36,338 bases of DNA from Methanosphaera sp. GTDB taxonomy: Archaea > Methanobacteriota > Methanobacteria > Methanobacteriales > Methanobacteriaceae. Each line of letters starts with the position of its first letter. Position 1 is the stretch's first letter. The stretch lies in contig NZ_JAEELZ010000034.1 in assembly GCF_016282985.1 (NCBI RefSeq), positions 1 to 36,338 on the forward strand, written 5' to 3'. Below are positions 25,639-34,010 of the stretch, one piece after another. Below the pieces are notes generated by a model. It was not told where the DNA came from. It worked only from the letters and a program-made list of their open reading frames with translations, and made no database searches. Position numbers and translations under genes: made by a program.

Positions 25639-25672
25639 TATATCAATGATAATTATTATCAATATTGATATA
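25639..25672. promoter_or_regulatory. Fur-box-like palindrome between hypD and Mur ligase gene
   Basis: TGATAATTATTATCA (25647-25661) is a perfect 7-1-7 palindrome identical in form to the Fur consensus TGATAATNATTATCA. It sits inside a second inverted repeat, TATATCAAT (25639-25647) and ATTGATATA (25664-25672). It lies 81 bp before hypD and 113 bp before the Mur ligase gene, so it could control either divergent unit. The match to Fur is seen; regulation by a metal sensor is inference. Confidence 0.5.
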
Positions 25673-25773
25673 TTTAAATGTGGCTTCTTTTTTTAAAATC
25701 ATTATTTTTTTAAATAAAACTAAATATTAAAAATTTTAAAAGTAATTATATATGGAAAAAAGGAGTTCATAAA

Positions 25774-26994
25774 ATGAATATTAGTGTTGTGGGTTTAGGC
25801 GTGGAAGGACAACAGGCGACAATTGCCCTGTTAAAACGAGAACATAGAGTTTATGCTTCAGACATTAATCGAAAAATAGATTTAAGCATATTAAACCAAA
25901 AGAAGATTAATACTGAACTATTAGACTTAGAAATTGGAAGTCATAATTTAGACAAAATTTTTAAATCCGAAGCCGTTTCTGTCAGTCCCAGTTTATTTGA
26001 TAAGGATATCTGCAAAAAAATTATTGAAAAAAATATATTCCTTTCCGATGTAATGACTAAACATAAAAATATTAAAACAATAGCCGTAACAGGAACTAAT
26101 GGAAAGACCACAACAAGCCATATGATTTACCATATTTTAAGTAATGCCGGATTTAAAGTTGTTCTTGGAGGAAATGGTGGAGGGGGTTTTTCAGGATATA
26201 CCGAATTAGTCCTTAAGGCAAATGAAGAGGAATATGATTTTATGGTCATTGAAGTCTGTGATATGACTTTAGCATTCTGTGATTATGTGTTTGATATTGA
26301 TTTGGTTGTTGCAACGAATATTGGTTATGATCATATGGATGTTCATGGTTCCATAGAACATTATACTGAAGAAATAGGAGAGTTTATACAAAATAAAACT
26401 GCCATCCTAAATAAAAATGATCAAAACCTTTTAAAAATAACTGACAAAAGCAATAAAACATTATTATTTGACAAATATCAGGAAAAATTAAATTTATTTG
26501 GTTCATTTAATCTTCAAAATGCTGAAGCAGCAAGAATTGCTTGTTTAGAATTAGGAATTAGAGAAAACACAATACACAACTATTTAAAATCATTCAAATC
26601 GGTTGCAGGAAGAACTATTAAAATTAATTATAATGGTAATGAAATTGTATCCGGTAAAACAGATAATGTAGATGCACTTAAAGCAGTTCTTGAAGAAGAT
26701 AAATTTGATATAGTTATAATAGGAACTCCAAGAAAACACGAAACTTGCAGATTTAATATTTTAGATTTTGTTAAAGAATACAATCCCGATACACTAATAA
26801 TATTCCCAGGTTTGGATGATATTACCTATGATTATGTACAATACATGAACAAATTAGGTTACAACAAAGATTTAATGGTTATTAAAGAAATTAAAAATAT
26901 AATTAAATTCATAGACACGGCTAAAAATAAAAAAATCTTTATTGGCGGTAATGGACAATCCAAAATTACCGAAATCACCTCCAAACTATTTTAA
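25774..26994 (+). CDS. Mur ligase family protein (MurD-like)
   Basis: The 406-aa ATP-dependent ligase has an N-terminal Rossmann-like domain (VVGLGVEGQQA, 5-15), a central ATPase domain with P-loop TGTNGKTTTS (106-115) and the family motif 'ATNIGYDHMDVHGS' (180-193), and a C-terminal domain from about 275. Mur ligases add an amino acid or amide to a carboxylate through an acyl phosphate. In this order, candidates are pseudomurein peptide synthesis or another cofactor amide ligation. It lacks the N-terminal signature I associate with the F430 enzyme CfbE. The ribosome-binding site is AAAGGAG. It diverges from hypD and is followed by a surface-protein gene. Confidence 0.85.
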   Translation: MNISVVGLGVEGQQATIALLKREHRVYASDINRKIDLSILNQKKINTELLDLEIGSHNLDKIFKSEAVSVSPSLFDKDICKKIIEKNIFLSDVMTKHKNIKTIAVTGTNGKTTTSHMIYHILSNAGFKVVLGGNGGGGFSGYTELVLKANEEEYDFMVIEVCDMTLAFCDYVFDIDLVVATNIGYDHMDVHGSIEHYTEEIGEFIQNKTAILNKNDQNLLKITDKSNKTLLFDKYQEKLNLFGSFNLQNAEAARIACLELGIRENTIHNYLKSFKSVAGRTIKINYNGNEIVSGKTDNVDALKAVLEEDKFDIVIIGTPRKHETCRFNILDFVKEYNPDTLIIFPGLDDITYDYVQYMNKLGYNKDLMVIKEIKNIIKFIDTAKNKKIFIGGNGQSKITEITSKLF

Positions 26995-27152
26995 TCTATT
27001 TTCAATTACTTTTTTTATTAGATGAAAATATTTATAGAAAAATAATATTAATCATCAAAAATAAAATATAGTATTATATAATAAATCATTTTAAATCTTT
27101 TTATTATAATTCATTAAATTAATTTAATAAAATTAGAGAGGTTAATACTTAA

Positions 27153-28376
27153 ATGGCTAAACTAACCAATCCGTATTTATTAATTGGAATTTTATTTCTA
27201 ACTGTAGTCGCTTCAGGAATTATGTGTAACGAATTTACAGGTGCAGCTAATGCTACCAACAGTATTAATGCAGTAAATGGTAGTACAGTAATTCCGGGTG
27301 ATTTATTGATTGATGGTTCTACTATTCGTAAAGAACCAATAGCATCAAATCCATTGAATATTGCAAGACCATTAATTCATGGAAACTTAGTTAGTGTGTT
27401 TTCATCAATAGCTTCTGGTGCAGCACCAAAAGACGTGATTAATAATAATTCATATATCACAGCAGATGGTCACATTTCAAGTAAAATGGATGGAATAGGT
27501 AAAGTTGTAATGGACGAAAAGGGAAAAATTAAAGTTGAAAAAACTGATGAAGTCGTTTGGGCTTATAAAAAAGCAGATACATACGCATTTAAATCAGGAG
27601 ATTCAATAAACTTTGTTCGTCAAAATAAAACTATCAAAACCATTAAAGGTAGTGACATTAATAATGATTCTGTTCCAACCGACTTTGTTACAGCAGCTGA
27701 ACTAAAATCATGGTTTGATGATGCAGATGATGGTGACAACATTACAGTAGATTACTATCTTGGTAACTTTAGTGATAACAGAGCCAATGTATATGGAAAA
27801 GACAACATTACTCATTTATTTGGTGAAGGTGTTTACGGTTATATGCGTAACTATACACCAGGATGTCCAGTATTAGTATATGATAATAATGCTTCTGAAG
27901 TTGAAGTAAGTAGTGGATTAAGTTATGTTGAATATTTAGCAGGTTATCCTACAGCAGTTCGTGCAGCCAATGCAAAAGAATTTGCAGCAGGTTGGAACAA
28001 CACATTCATACCACCGCATGGTAGTGCTCATGGAAAACAAAATGTTACTTTTACATCAATTGCTGAATCAGAAGCTCCTTCAGGTAGTGCTGCTCACGGA
28101 GTTTGTCCTCCAGGAAGATCTCTTAGATCCGCAGTTTTAGCATTAGGTAATCCATTACCTGTAGGTATGTCTGGTGCTGATGAAGCAATTTTATACGAAT
28201 ATAAACCAACTATTGATGTATTAGTATCAAATGAGGGAGATTATCCAATTAAAATAGTTATGTGGACTGAAGGAGATAGTGGAGATACTGCAATATATAC
28301 CAAAATATATGAAATTAGAGATAATTCAACTCTAAATTCAACCTCCAATTCCACCAACAATACTACATCAAACTAA
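27153..28376 (+). CDS. Secreted or membrane-anchored surface protein, N-glycosylation-rich
   Basis: This 407-aa protein of unknown family starts with a signal-anchor-like helix (about 7-24, PYLLIGILFLTVVASGIM), followed by a small-residue stretch that could be cleaved. The rest is hydrophilic, rich in Asn, Ser, Thr and Asp, and has well over ten N-x-S/T sequons. They cluster in the tail (NSTSNSTNNTTSN), as in archaeal cell-surface glycoproteins. The segment 'IPPHGSAHGKQ' and a later 'AHGVCPPGRSLRSA' are His/Gly-rich and may mark a conserved core. An AGAGAGGT ribosome-binding site supports the ATG. Its place after a Mur ligase suggests the cell envelope. Confidence 0.65.
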   Translation: MAKLTNPYLLIGILFLTVVASGIMCNEFTGAANATNSINAVNGSTVIPGDLLIDGSTIRKEPIASNPLNIARPLIHGNLVSVFSSIASGAAPKDVINNNSYITADGHISSKMDGIGKVVMDEKGKIKVEKTDEVVWAYKKADTYAFKSGDSINFVRQNKTIKTIKGSDINNDSVPTDFVTAAELKSWFDDADDGDNITVDYYLGNFSDNRANVYGKDNITHLFGEGVYGYMRNYTPGCPVLVYDNNASEVEVSSGLSYVEYLAGYPTAVRAANAKEFAAGWNNTFIPPHGSAHGKQNVTFTSIAESEAPSGSAAHGVCPPGRSLRSAVLALGNPLPVGMSGADEAILYEYKPTIDVLVSNEGDYPIKIVMWTEGDSGDTAIYTKIYEIRDNSTLNSTSNSTNNTTSN

Positions 28377-28423
28377 ACCCCACCCACTTTTTTTTAATAT
28401 TACTTTTTTTAGAGATGATTAAA

Positions 28424-29089
28424 ATGGATGCAATAATAACCGCTGCAGGTAAGAATTCTAGAATGATTAAAGACTTTGAAAATATGGGTAAAAAACCAAT
28501 TCATAAATTGAAACTAGAAATAAATAACAAACCATTATTGATTCATACCATTGAACAAATTCTTAATTCAGATATTGAGAAAATTAATATTTGTTTGGGT
28601 CACTTTAAAGATGAAATTTATAAGGTACTTGAAGAATATAATTTAGAAGATAAAGTAAATATCATTATTAACGAAAATCCAGAAGTAGGTTTATCCCAAA
28701 CGATAGAAAATGCTTTAAAATATAATAAAAATAATTTTTATCTATTTGCAGCTGCCGATCAGCCAACACTTAGTTCATACACCATTAATCGTATGATAAA
28801 TACATTGAAAAATAGTCCTAACCCAAAAAACACTATTACTATCCTAAGACGTAGAGCAATTGGAAAATTAGATAGTGCTGAAGGTTTAGGCATGCCTTTT
28901 TGTTGTTATGGTAATTTAATGTATTCTTATGTCCAAGGAGAGGATGATAATCTTAACCCTATATTAAGAAAAATGATTAAAAATGGTGTTGAATTCTATG
29001 CATTAAAAGAATCCGATGAGTCAGAGTTATTGAATATTAACCATTATGAAGATTACTTAAAAATAAAAGAAATAATGGAGAAAAAATAA
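28424..29089 (+). CDS. MobA/MocA-like nucleotidyltransferase
   Basis: The 221-aa protein has the GT-A nucleotidyltransferase pattern: 'AIITAAGKNSRM' (nucleotide-binding LxxGxSxRM-type loop), a Lys in 'NNKPLLIHTIEQIL', and 'LFAAADQPTLSS' where the Asp of the DQP motif binds metal. The closest recognisable relatives are MobA/MocA-type enzymes that transfer NMP to a molybdopterin or a sugar-like substrate. The substrate is unknown. ATG at 28424 is chosen because GAGATGAT precedes it; the ATG at 28415 lies inside that ribosome-binding site. It follows the surface-protein gene by 47 bp, but a T8 tract lies between them. Confidence 0.75.
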   Translation: MDAIITAAGKNSRMIKDFENMGKKPIHKLKLEINNKPLLIHTIEQILNSDIEKINICLGHFKDEIYKVLEEYNLEDKVNIIINENPEVGLSQTIENALKYNKNNFYLFAAADQPTLSSYTINRMINTLKNSPNPKNTITILRRRAIGKLDSAEGLGMPFCCYGNLMYSYVQGEDDNLNPILRKMIKNGVEFYALKESDESELLNINHYEDYLKIKEIMEKK

Positions 29090-29192
29090 CAATTTTCCAT
29101 TAATCTATAAAATAAATCATTTACCCTGTCTCAAAATTTTTATAAAAAAAGTTTTTTTAAAAGAAAAAAATAAAAAGAATAATTTAAAACAA

Positions 29193-29924
29193 TTAATGTA
29201 TCGCATCAGTTAATTCTTTAATTTTTTCATAAGCATCTTCTGTTTCTTCCACAACTGTTCCTGTAATAACTATGTCTGCTCCTGCTTGACTAACTTCTTT
29301 TGCATCTTGGGCTGTTCTAATTCCACCACCAACAATTAAAATAAGATTTGTTAATTTTTTAACTTTCATTATGAAGTCAAGTGGGATGTGTGAATCTGCA
29401 CCAGAACCTGCTTCCAAGTATATTACTTTCATTCCTAAAAATTCTGCTGCCATTGAATAAGCTAATGCTAAATCTGATTTTTTACGAGGAATTGGTTTTG
29501 CATCACCAACCCAACCAACAGTTCCTCCCGGTTCTATTATTAAGTATCCCATAGGAATTGTTTCAATCCCCATTTTTTTAATAGAAGGAGCAGATAATGC
29601 TTGTGCACCGGTTATCCAATAAGGATTTGTTGAATTTAATAAACTCATAAATAAAATTGCATCAGCAAATTTACTAACTCCACTAATATTTCCAGGGAAC
29701 AACACAACAGGTAACTCTGTGTTTTCTTTTATTGCTTTAACTGTAAGATTTAAATCATCTTGATCTGTTATAGAACCGCCAACAAGAATACCATCAGAAT
29801 TAGCTTTTTCAGCAGCTTGTGCCATTTTAGCTGCTTCTTCAGGAGACTGTTCATCAGGATCTATTAAAGTAAAATGCATTTTGTGATCTTTTAATGTTTC
29901 ATTAATATAATTCTCAACGTTCAT
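29193..29924 (-). CDS. Geranylgeranylglyceryl phosphate synthase
   Basis: The 243-aa TIM-barrel prenyltransferase makes the first ether bond of archaeal membrane lipids, joining geranylgeranyl diphosphate to sn-glycerol-1-phosphate. Family features are 'HFTLIDPDEQS' near the N-terminus, 'ILVGGSITDQDDL', 'VVLFPGNISGVS', 'YLIIEPGGTVGWVGDAKPIP', 'VIYLEAGSGA', and the phosphate-binding 'ILIVGGGIRT' and 'AGADIVITGT' loops. Length fits the family. It stands alone, with a GAGAGTAG ribosome-binding site. A short stem TAATT-GTTTTA-AATTA includes the stop codon and is followed by a T-rich tract. Confidence 0.96.
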   Translation of the reverse strand: MNVENYINETLKDHKMHFTLIDPDEQSPEEAAKMAQAAEKANSDGILVGGSITDQDDLNLTVKAIKENTELPVVLFPGNISGVSKFADAILFMSLLNSTNPYWITGAQALSAPSIKKMGIETIPMGYLIIEPGGTVGWVGDAKPIPRKKSDLALAYSMAAEFLGMKVIYLEAGSGADSHIPLDFIMKVKKLTNLILIVGGGIRTAQDAKEVSQAGADIVITGTVVEETEDAYEKIKELTDAIH

Positions 29925-30302
29925 TATTATCTACTCTCTATTAAATGAATGAAAATTTATCTTTGATAAATACTTTATTTTAAAAAGTATTAGTATTTAA
30001 TCCATCAATAACAAATAGTTAATAATTTAGTTTCATTTTTTAAAAAATACTTAGAACAATATGAAAAATAATATTTTAAAAAATAAGGACATAACATCAG
30101 ACATTCCATCAAATAATTATTTTTTTAATGATTTTCATAATATTCCCTTAAATTAGGATTTAAAATGGATATACACATTAATTAATTTTTAAAATAAAAA
30201 TCTATGAAAATAGTTATATTTTTTAAATTTTTTTAAAAATAGACTTTTTGGAGATTAAAATAAAGAAAAAATTAAAAGTACTAATGTAAAAGTACGATTA
30301 AT
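29925..30302. other. AT-rich gap between GGGP synthase gene and eL40 gene
   Basis: This 378-bp gap holds the GGGP synthase promoter region and, at its right end, the eL40 terminator (30278-30295). Apart from a 31-codon ORF without a ribosome-binding site (30061-30156, not annotated), nothing else is recognisable. Confidence 0.5.
30278..30295 (-). terminator. Terminator of tsr3-rpl40e
   Basis: On the minus strand GTACT (30295-30291) pairs with AGTAC (30282-30278) across an 8-nt loop. TTTTAATTTTTTCTTT follows. The stem is short, so the T tract may be the real signal. Confidence 0.45.
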
Positions 30303-30449
30303 CTATCCTCTTGGTTCTTTTGCTTTGAATCTTAAACCAGTGTAACCACATTTCCTACAGGATTTTGCAGTAGCTGGGTTTCTTGCGTTACATTTTAAAC
30401 AAATTTTAATGTTGAACATTCTGTTTTCAGCTTCTTCAAATTTTGCCAT
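30303..30449 (-). CDS. rpl40e: Ribosomal protein eL40
   Basis: This 48-aa zinc-ribbon ribosomal protein has a CxxC pair at '[11 protein letters not shown]' and a second pair at '[11 protein letters not shown]', and ends KAKEPRG. It is the archaeal form of the protein that in eukaryotes is fused to ubiquitin. The start ATG (30449-30447) lies one base after the tsr3 stop. Its ribosome-binding site GGAGGAAAC is formed by the last three codons of tsr3, so the two genes are tightly coupled. Confidence 0.95.
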   Translation of the reverse strand: MAKFEEAENRMFNIKICLKCNARNPATAKSCRKCGYTGLRFKAKEPRG

Positions 30450-30450
30450 G

Positions 30451-30966
30451 TTAGTTTCCTCCTAAGAATTCATTTTGTACTTTTACAATTTCAGTACTAT
30501 TACTTGCCTCACTATAGGCTTCTAATAAATTTTCATTAAGTGAAATGAAGTGTGGACCCCATTTGAAGGAATTCATTAAATCCCTAGCTTCATTTTTGTA
30601 ACCTACAATATATAAAGCAGCACTTAATGCTTCAGCAGTTGATAATATACATGGTTTTCCATAGTTAACTGGATTTGCTGCCACCAGAAATGGAAGTAAC
30701 CTGTGATTTTTCTTAGATTTAAAATTAAAAGAAGAATTTTTCAATTTCTTCCAAGAACAATCCAATGCTGACAATCCATATTTTGTAATTTTATCTTTAT
30801 CCTCAACAGAGACTGCTTTACTAGCTTCTGCATCCAATACTATAGCATTATAAGGTATTTTACGCATATTATGCGTGATAAAAACCTTATTTTGTTTATG
30901 TAGCTTCACAGAAGTACATCTCTTAGGATCACATTCCTTTGAATGGTAAATTACAATTTTAGTCAT
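30451..30966 (-). CDS. tsr3: Tsr3-like 18S/16S rRNA aminocarboxypropyltransferase
   Basis: The 171-aa protein fits the Tsr3 (DUF367) family. The N-terminal '[15 protein letters not shown]' matches the family's D/H-x-CDPKKCTG-x-KL signature. '[11 protein letters not shown]' (about 66-76) and '[17 protein letters not shown]' (89-105) form the S-adenosylmethionine pocket. The enzyme transfers the aminocarboxypropyl group of SAM to a hypermodified rRNA base near the decoding centre, a late step of small-subunit maturation. Coupling to eL40 places it in a ribosome-production operon. On the minus strand a TATA-like AATATATTATAATAG lies at about 31005-31019. Confidence 0.93.
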   Translation of the reverse strand: MTKIVIYHSKECDPKRCTSVKLHKQNKVFITHNMRKIPYNAIVLDAEASKAVSVEDKDKITKYGLSALDCSWKKLKNSSFNFKSKKNHRLLPFLVAANPVNYGKPCILSTAEALSAALYIVGYKNEARDLMNSFKWGPHFISLNENLLEAYSEASNSTEIVKVQNEFLGGN

Positions 30967-31162
30967 ATTAAACTTTAATAAAATTTTTAATGAATAAATA
31001 ATTCTATTATAATATATTACTCTAAATGAAACAAAGAATAATATGAATTATTAGAATAGTATTTATTATATATCTATTCCAAATAATAAAAAGATTTCTA
31101 TTTAAAAAAAATATATGATTAAATACAAATGAAGTAGAAATATATAATTAAAGGTTATTCAT

Positions 31163-31831
31163 ATGGATTTAAACTTATTTACATTACTTGGCGAAATAGT
31201 AGTTATACTCCTAATACTTTTACTCATACTCATCGCCATTACCCTAATTCTTGGAGTATACCTCATTAAAAATAAAAAACTTATTTTTCCAGGATTATTA
31301 CTCTTTGCTCTTAATTTAACATATCCTGTCATTAAAAAAATACTCAAATGGTTCCAATTAAATGAATTATTAATTGATGAAATTAGTATTGACCTTATAA
31401 ATAGAATTAACAGAGATAAATTTCGTACATTAAATGCGAAAGATGTTATAATGGTTTTACCCCATTGTCTTAGAGCCCCCAATTGTCCTGCAAAACTTGG
31501 AGAATCAGGACTTGAATGTGTTAACTGCGGAAATTGTTCCATAGGGATTATCAAAACAGTTAGTGATAAAAAAGGTATAGACATGTACATCGTTCCGGGT
31601 TCAACATTTATCAAAAATGTTATTAAAAAGAGACCATTCAAAGGAGTTATCGGTGTGGCTTGTCCCCTTGACCTAAATCTCGCCATGATGTCACTTGAGA
31701 ATTATTGTCCACAAGGAGTTTATCTATTAAGAGATGGATGCATTAATACAATAGTTAATGTGGATGAAGTTATCGATTTAATAAATGCTACACAACCAGT
31801 AACAGAATATAAAGCAGAAGATTTTAACTAG
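31163..31831 (+). CDS. DUF116 membrane-anchored cysteine-rich protein
   Basis: The 222-aa DUF116 protein has a long N-terminal hydrophobic region (about 8-52, probably two helices). It is followed by a soluble domain with eight cysteines: C102, C108 (PHCLRAPNCPA), C119, C122, C125 (ECVNCGNC), C167 (VACPLDL), C182 and C193. The CxxCxxC arrangement suggests an iron-sulfur or other metal centre at the membrane. The reaction is unknown. The ATG follows AAAGGTTAT. Its 3' end overlaps the convergent flavodoxin-fold gene by 8 bp. Confidence 0.88.
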   Translation: MDLNLFTLLGEIVVILLILLLILIAITLILGVYLIKNKKLIFPGLLLFALNLTYPVIKKILKWFQLNELLIDEISIDLINRINRDKFRTLNAKDVIMVLPHCLRAPNCPAKLGESGLECVNCGNCSIGIIKTVSDKKGIDMYIVPGSTFIKNVIKKRPFKGVIGVACPLDLNLAMMSLENYCPQGVYLLRDGCINTIVNVDEVIDLINATQPVTEYKAEDFN

Positions 31832-32435
31832 TCTCTTTTCCAATTTTTTCTGCTCTTTTTATATGTTTTTCTTCATTATTCAATTCTTTTTCTTTTACAT
31901 AGGCTGTTTCTGTAAAAAAATACATATTTGTTCTTTCTGTTTTTCCGGCCATCCTATCATTTATAAAAATTGTTTCCAATGCTTTTATTTTACCATCCTC
32001 TTTTAAAGTTTCATAACTGCTACCTGCACTTATTAAAAAATTTGTTTCATCCATGGTTTTCATTGTAGTATTTATCCCATCATCATAATCATATTTGAAT
32101 CCTTTCGTAAATACTCTTGAAAAATAGCCTACTAGTTTTGATGGAGCATCCATCCAAAATAATGGGAAAATAAAGGTTAATATATTAGCATTATTTATTT
32201 TTTTCTGTTCTGTAATGATTTCATCAGATAAAGGACATTCTATGTTATTATTTTCTCTTAAATATTCCTCTTCTGAAATATCAGTATTAAAATTTGATTC
32301 GTATAATTCAGTTATAGTATACTCAATATTATTTTGACTTAATCCTTTAATGTAAGATTCCTTGATTTTATAAGTTATTGATTTTTTACTTGGATGACAA
32401 TATATTATATGTACTTTACATTTTTTTGAATTCAT
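31824..32435 (-). CDS. Flavodoxin-fold NAD(P)H oxidoreductase (NQO1/KefF-like)
   Basis: The 203-aa protein resembles the NQO1/KefF/MdaB family of FMN or FAD-dependent quinone reductases. The N-terminal 'VHIIYCHPSKKSITYKIKES' is the flavin phosphate loop, and 'ANILTFIFPLFWMDAPSKL' (about 85-103) is the family's 'fP.yw...pa.lK' signature. It would use NAD(P)H to reduce quinones or other electrophiles. No clear Shine-Dalgarno sequence precedes the ATG, so it may be leaderless. It is divergent from the NifX-like gene (76 bp apart) and convergent with DUF116. Confidence 0.85.
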   Translation of the reverse strand: MNSKKCKVHIIYCHPSKKSITYKIKESYIKGLSQNNIEYTITELYESNFNTDISEEEYLRENNNIECPLSDEIITEQKKINNANILTFIFPLFWMDAPSKLVGYFSRVFTKGFKYDYDDGINTTMKTMDETNFLISAGSSYETLKEDGKIKALETIFINDRMAGKTERTNMYFFTETAYVKEKELNNEEKHIKRAEKIGKETS

Positions 32436-32438
32436 ATA

Positions 32439-32448
32439 CTTATATAAG
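32439..32448 (+). promoter_or_regulatory. Palindromic TATA box of the NifX-like gene
   Basis: CTTATATAAG is a perfect palindrome 63 bp upstream of the NifX-like ATG, a fitting TATA position. It lies only 3 bp from the flavodoxin-fold gene's ATG, so rightward transcription from it would interfere with the leftward gene. Confidence 0.45.
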
Positions 32449-32511
32449 GACTTAATTAATAATAATAACTTACAACAAATAATATTAGTAGAGTTTAAGG
32501 GGGCACGTCGA

Positions 32512-32856
32512 ATGAAAAAAATTGGTGTGGCTGTTAAAGAAAACGGAAAACATTTGGAACATTTTGGTATTTGTGAATATTTTATTGTTTATAAATATGA
32601 TGAAAATAGCCATAATATTGAATATGAGAATATATTATTCTCCTCAAAAGACCATAGACCTGAAGGAGAAGAATGGGAAAAATCAGCAGATACTATAAAA
32701 GGGTGCGATATTGTTATCTGTGAAAAAATAGGTCTGGTTGCAAGAGCAGAAGTTGAAAGAATGGGTATTAAAATTATAGAATCAGAGGGCCTTGTAGAAA
32801 ATGCTCTTGATAATTTTATTAATAGGGAAATTAAAAAATCAAGTATTAAATTGTAA
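32512..32856 (+). CDS. NifX/NafY-like (FeMo-cofactor family) protein
   Basis: The 114-aa protein belongs to the dinitrogenase iron-molybdenum cofactor family, which also includes many small archaeal proteins outside nitrogen fixation. The pattern 'KIGVAVKENGKHLEHFG' at the start, 'DHRPEGEEWE', 'DTIKGCDIVICEKIG' and 'RMGIKIIESEG' is typical. Relatives bind metal clusters. No nif genes are in this window, so a role in nitrogenase is unlikely to be testable here. A strong AAGGGGGCA ribosome-binding site precedes the ATG. Confidence 0.88.
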   Translation: MKKIGVAVKENGKHLEHFGICEYFIVYKYDENSHNIEYENILFSSKDHRPEGEEWEKSADTIKGCDIVICEKIGLVARAEVERMGIKIIESEGLVENALDNFINREIKKSSIKL

Positions 32857-33070
32857 CATAACCTCCATAACTAACACTTTTTTAAAACTTAATATTGTCT
32901 ATCATTTAAAGTTAAAATTAATGGATTAAAAGTAAATCTAATTTTAACAAATATAGCTTAAAGATTATTTATAATAACATAAATAATATTTAATTAACCA
33001 TAAAATAATGATTTTAAAGCTTTAAAAAATCAGTTATTAATAACAACCATTCTTGAAAGGAGTGTCAATA

Positions 33071-33913
33071 ATGCAAATAGATGAAAGTTGGTACAAACTA
33101 TATGAAAACTTGTACGGAACTGAATTCAATAGGTTTTTAACCATAGGCAATACGAAAATCGGATACACCAATTACAATATTCGATCCCTCAACGAAATCA
33201 AAGAACTTATTGAAGAAAATTATCCGCAAAATGAGTTTTATATAAGTTTGTACAATTACAATACTGAAGAAAATATTCTTCGATGGGGCCTGAACGAAAT
33301 GGACAAATACGAAGAATATGCTGAAAAAAATGGAATATTAATCCGTTTTAAACAAAATACGGACATAATAATGGAAGAAATAACCAATTTAACCGATATT
33401 CAAAAATTTATGTTCATACGAAGATCAATTAACCTTGGATTTAACAAAGATATTGTGGAAGAATGTAGCAAAATATATAATTTCTTTAAAACCCATTTCA
33501 ACATCAAAGGATACCCCATGTTTAATGGATATGATGAATGTTTAATATACTATAGAACTAATGAACTAAAATTAAGCTATCCTAGTCTTACATGTCATAA
33601 TCTTTATAAATTATTAAAAGAAAAGTTAGAACTTAAAACATTACTCTATGAAAATATTGAACCCTATGCACAAATAGTACCATTACCAGGTACACAAAAC
33701 AGTAATTCAAGATTGTATACTCAGTTATATTTCCCTGAATATTCCTATGAAGAAATTATGTTAAAAGGTCAAGAAAAATTCCTAGATGAAGAACATTTAC
33801 AAGAATTTGATACATCAAACGATTTTGAACAATTCATGAAAGACATAGATAATGAAATTAAGAATTCTGAGAACAGTAGATACAATTTCGATGACATTTG
33901 GGATAAACTTTAA
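33071..33913 (+). CDS. Unknown protein, possibly degenerate primase-like (AEP)
   Basis: This 280-aa soluble protein is of no family I can name with certainty. Its arrangement recalls the small primase subunit: 'NEFYISLYNYNTEENI' early, then 'ILIRFKQNTDII' where primases have an acidic strand. A helix leads to 'KGYPMFNGYDECLIYYRTN' (compare 'y..fSGnkGfHiyi') and 'IVPLPGTQNSNSRLY' (compare 'R.P.siN.k...'). The catalytic Asp pair and the His are missing, so if related it should not polymerise. The tail (225-280) is acidic. The ATG at 33071 is chosen because AAAGGAGTG precedes it; an upstream TTG at 33053 is unlikely. It stands alone between two T-tract regions. Confidence 0.5.
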   Translation: MQIDESWYKLYENLYGTEFNRFLTIGNTKIGYTNYNIRSLNEIKELIEENYPQNEFYISLYNYNTEENILRWGLNEMDKYEEYAEKNGILIRFKQNTDIIMEEITNLTDIQKFMFIRRSINLGFNKDIVEECSKIYNFFKTHFNIKGYPMFNGYDECLIYYRTNELKLSYPSLTCHNLYKLLKEKLELKTLLYENIEPYAQIVPLPGTQNSNSRLYTQLYFPEYSYEEIMLKGQEKFLDEEHLQEFDTSNDFEQFMKDIDNEIKNSENSRYNFDDIWDKL

Positions 33914-34010
33914 TTTATAAAAACCTTTCAAGAACTACTCTTTTTTCACTTTTTTTAAAATAAAAATTAATTTAAATAAAAAAAATTTTCTCCCAATAGA
34001 CAAGTATTTA

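Noticed and set aside
30061-30156. A 31-codon ORF in the gap before eL40
   Set aside because: It has no Shine-Dalgarno sequence or suitable TATA box, and its composition is that of random AT-rich DNA.
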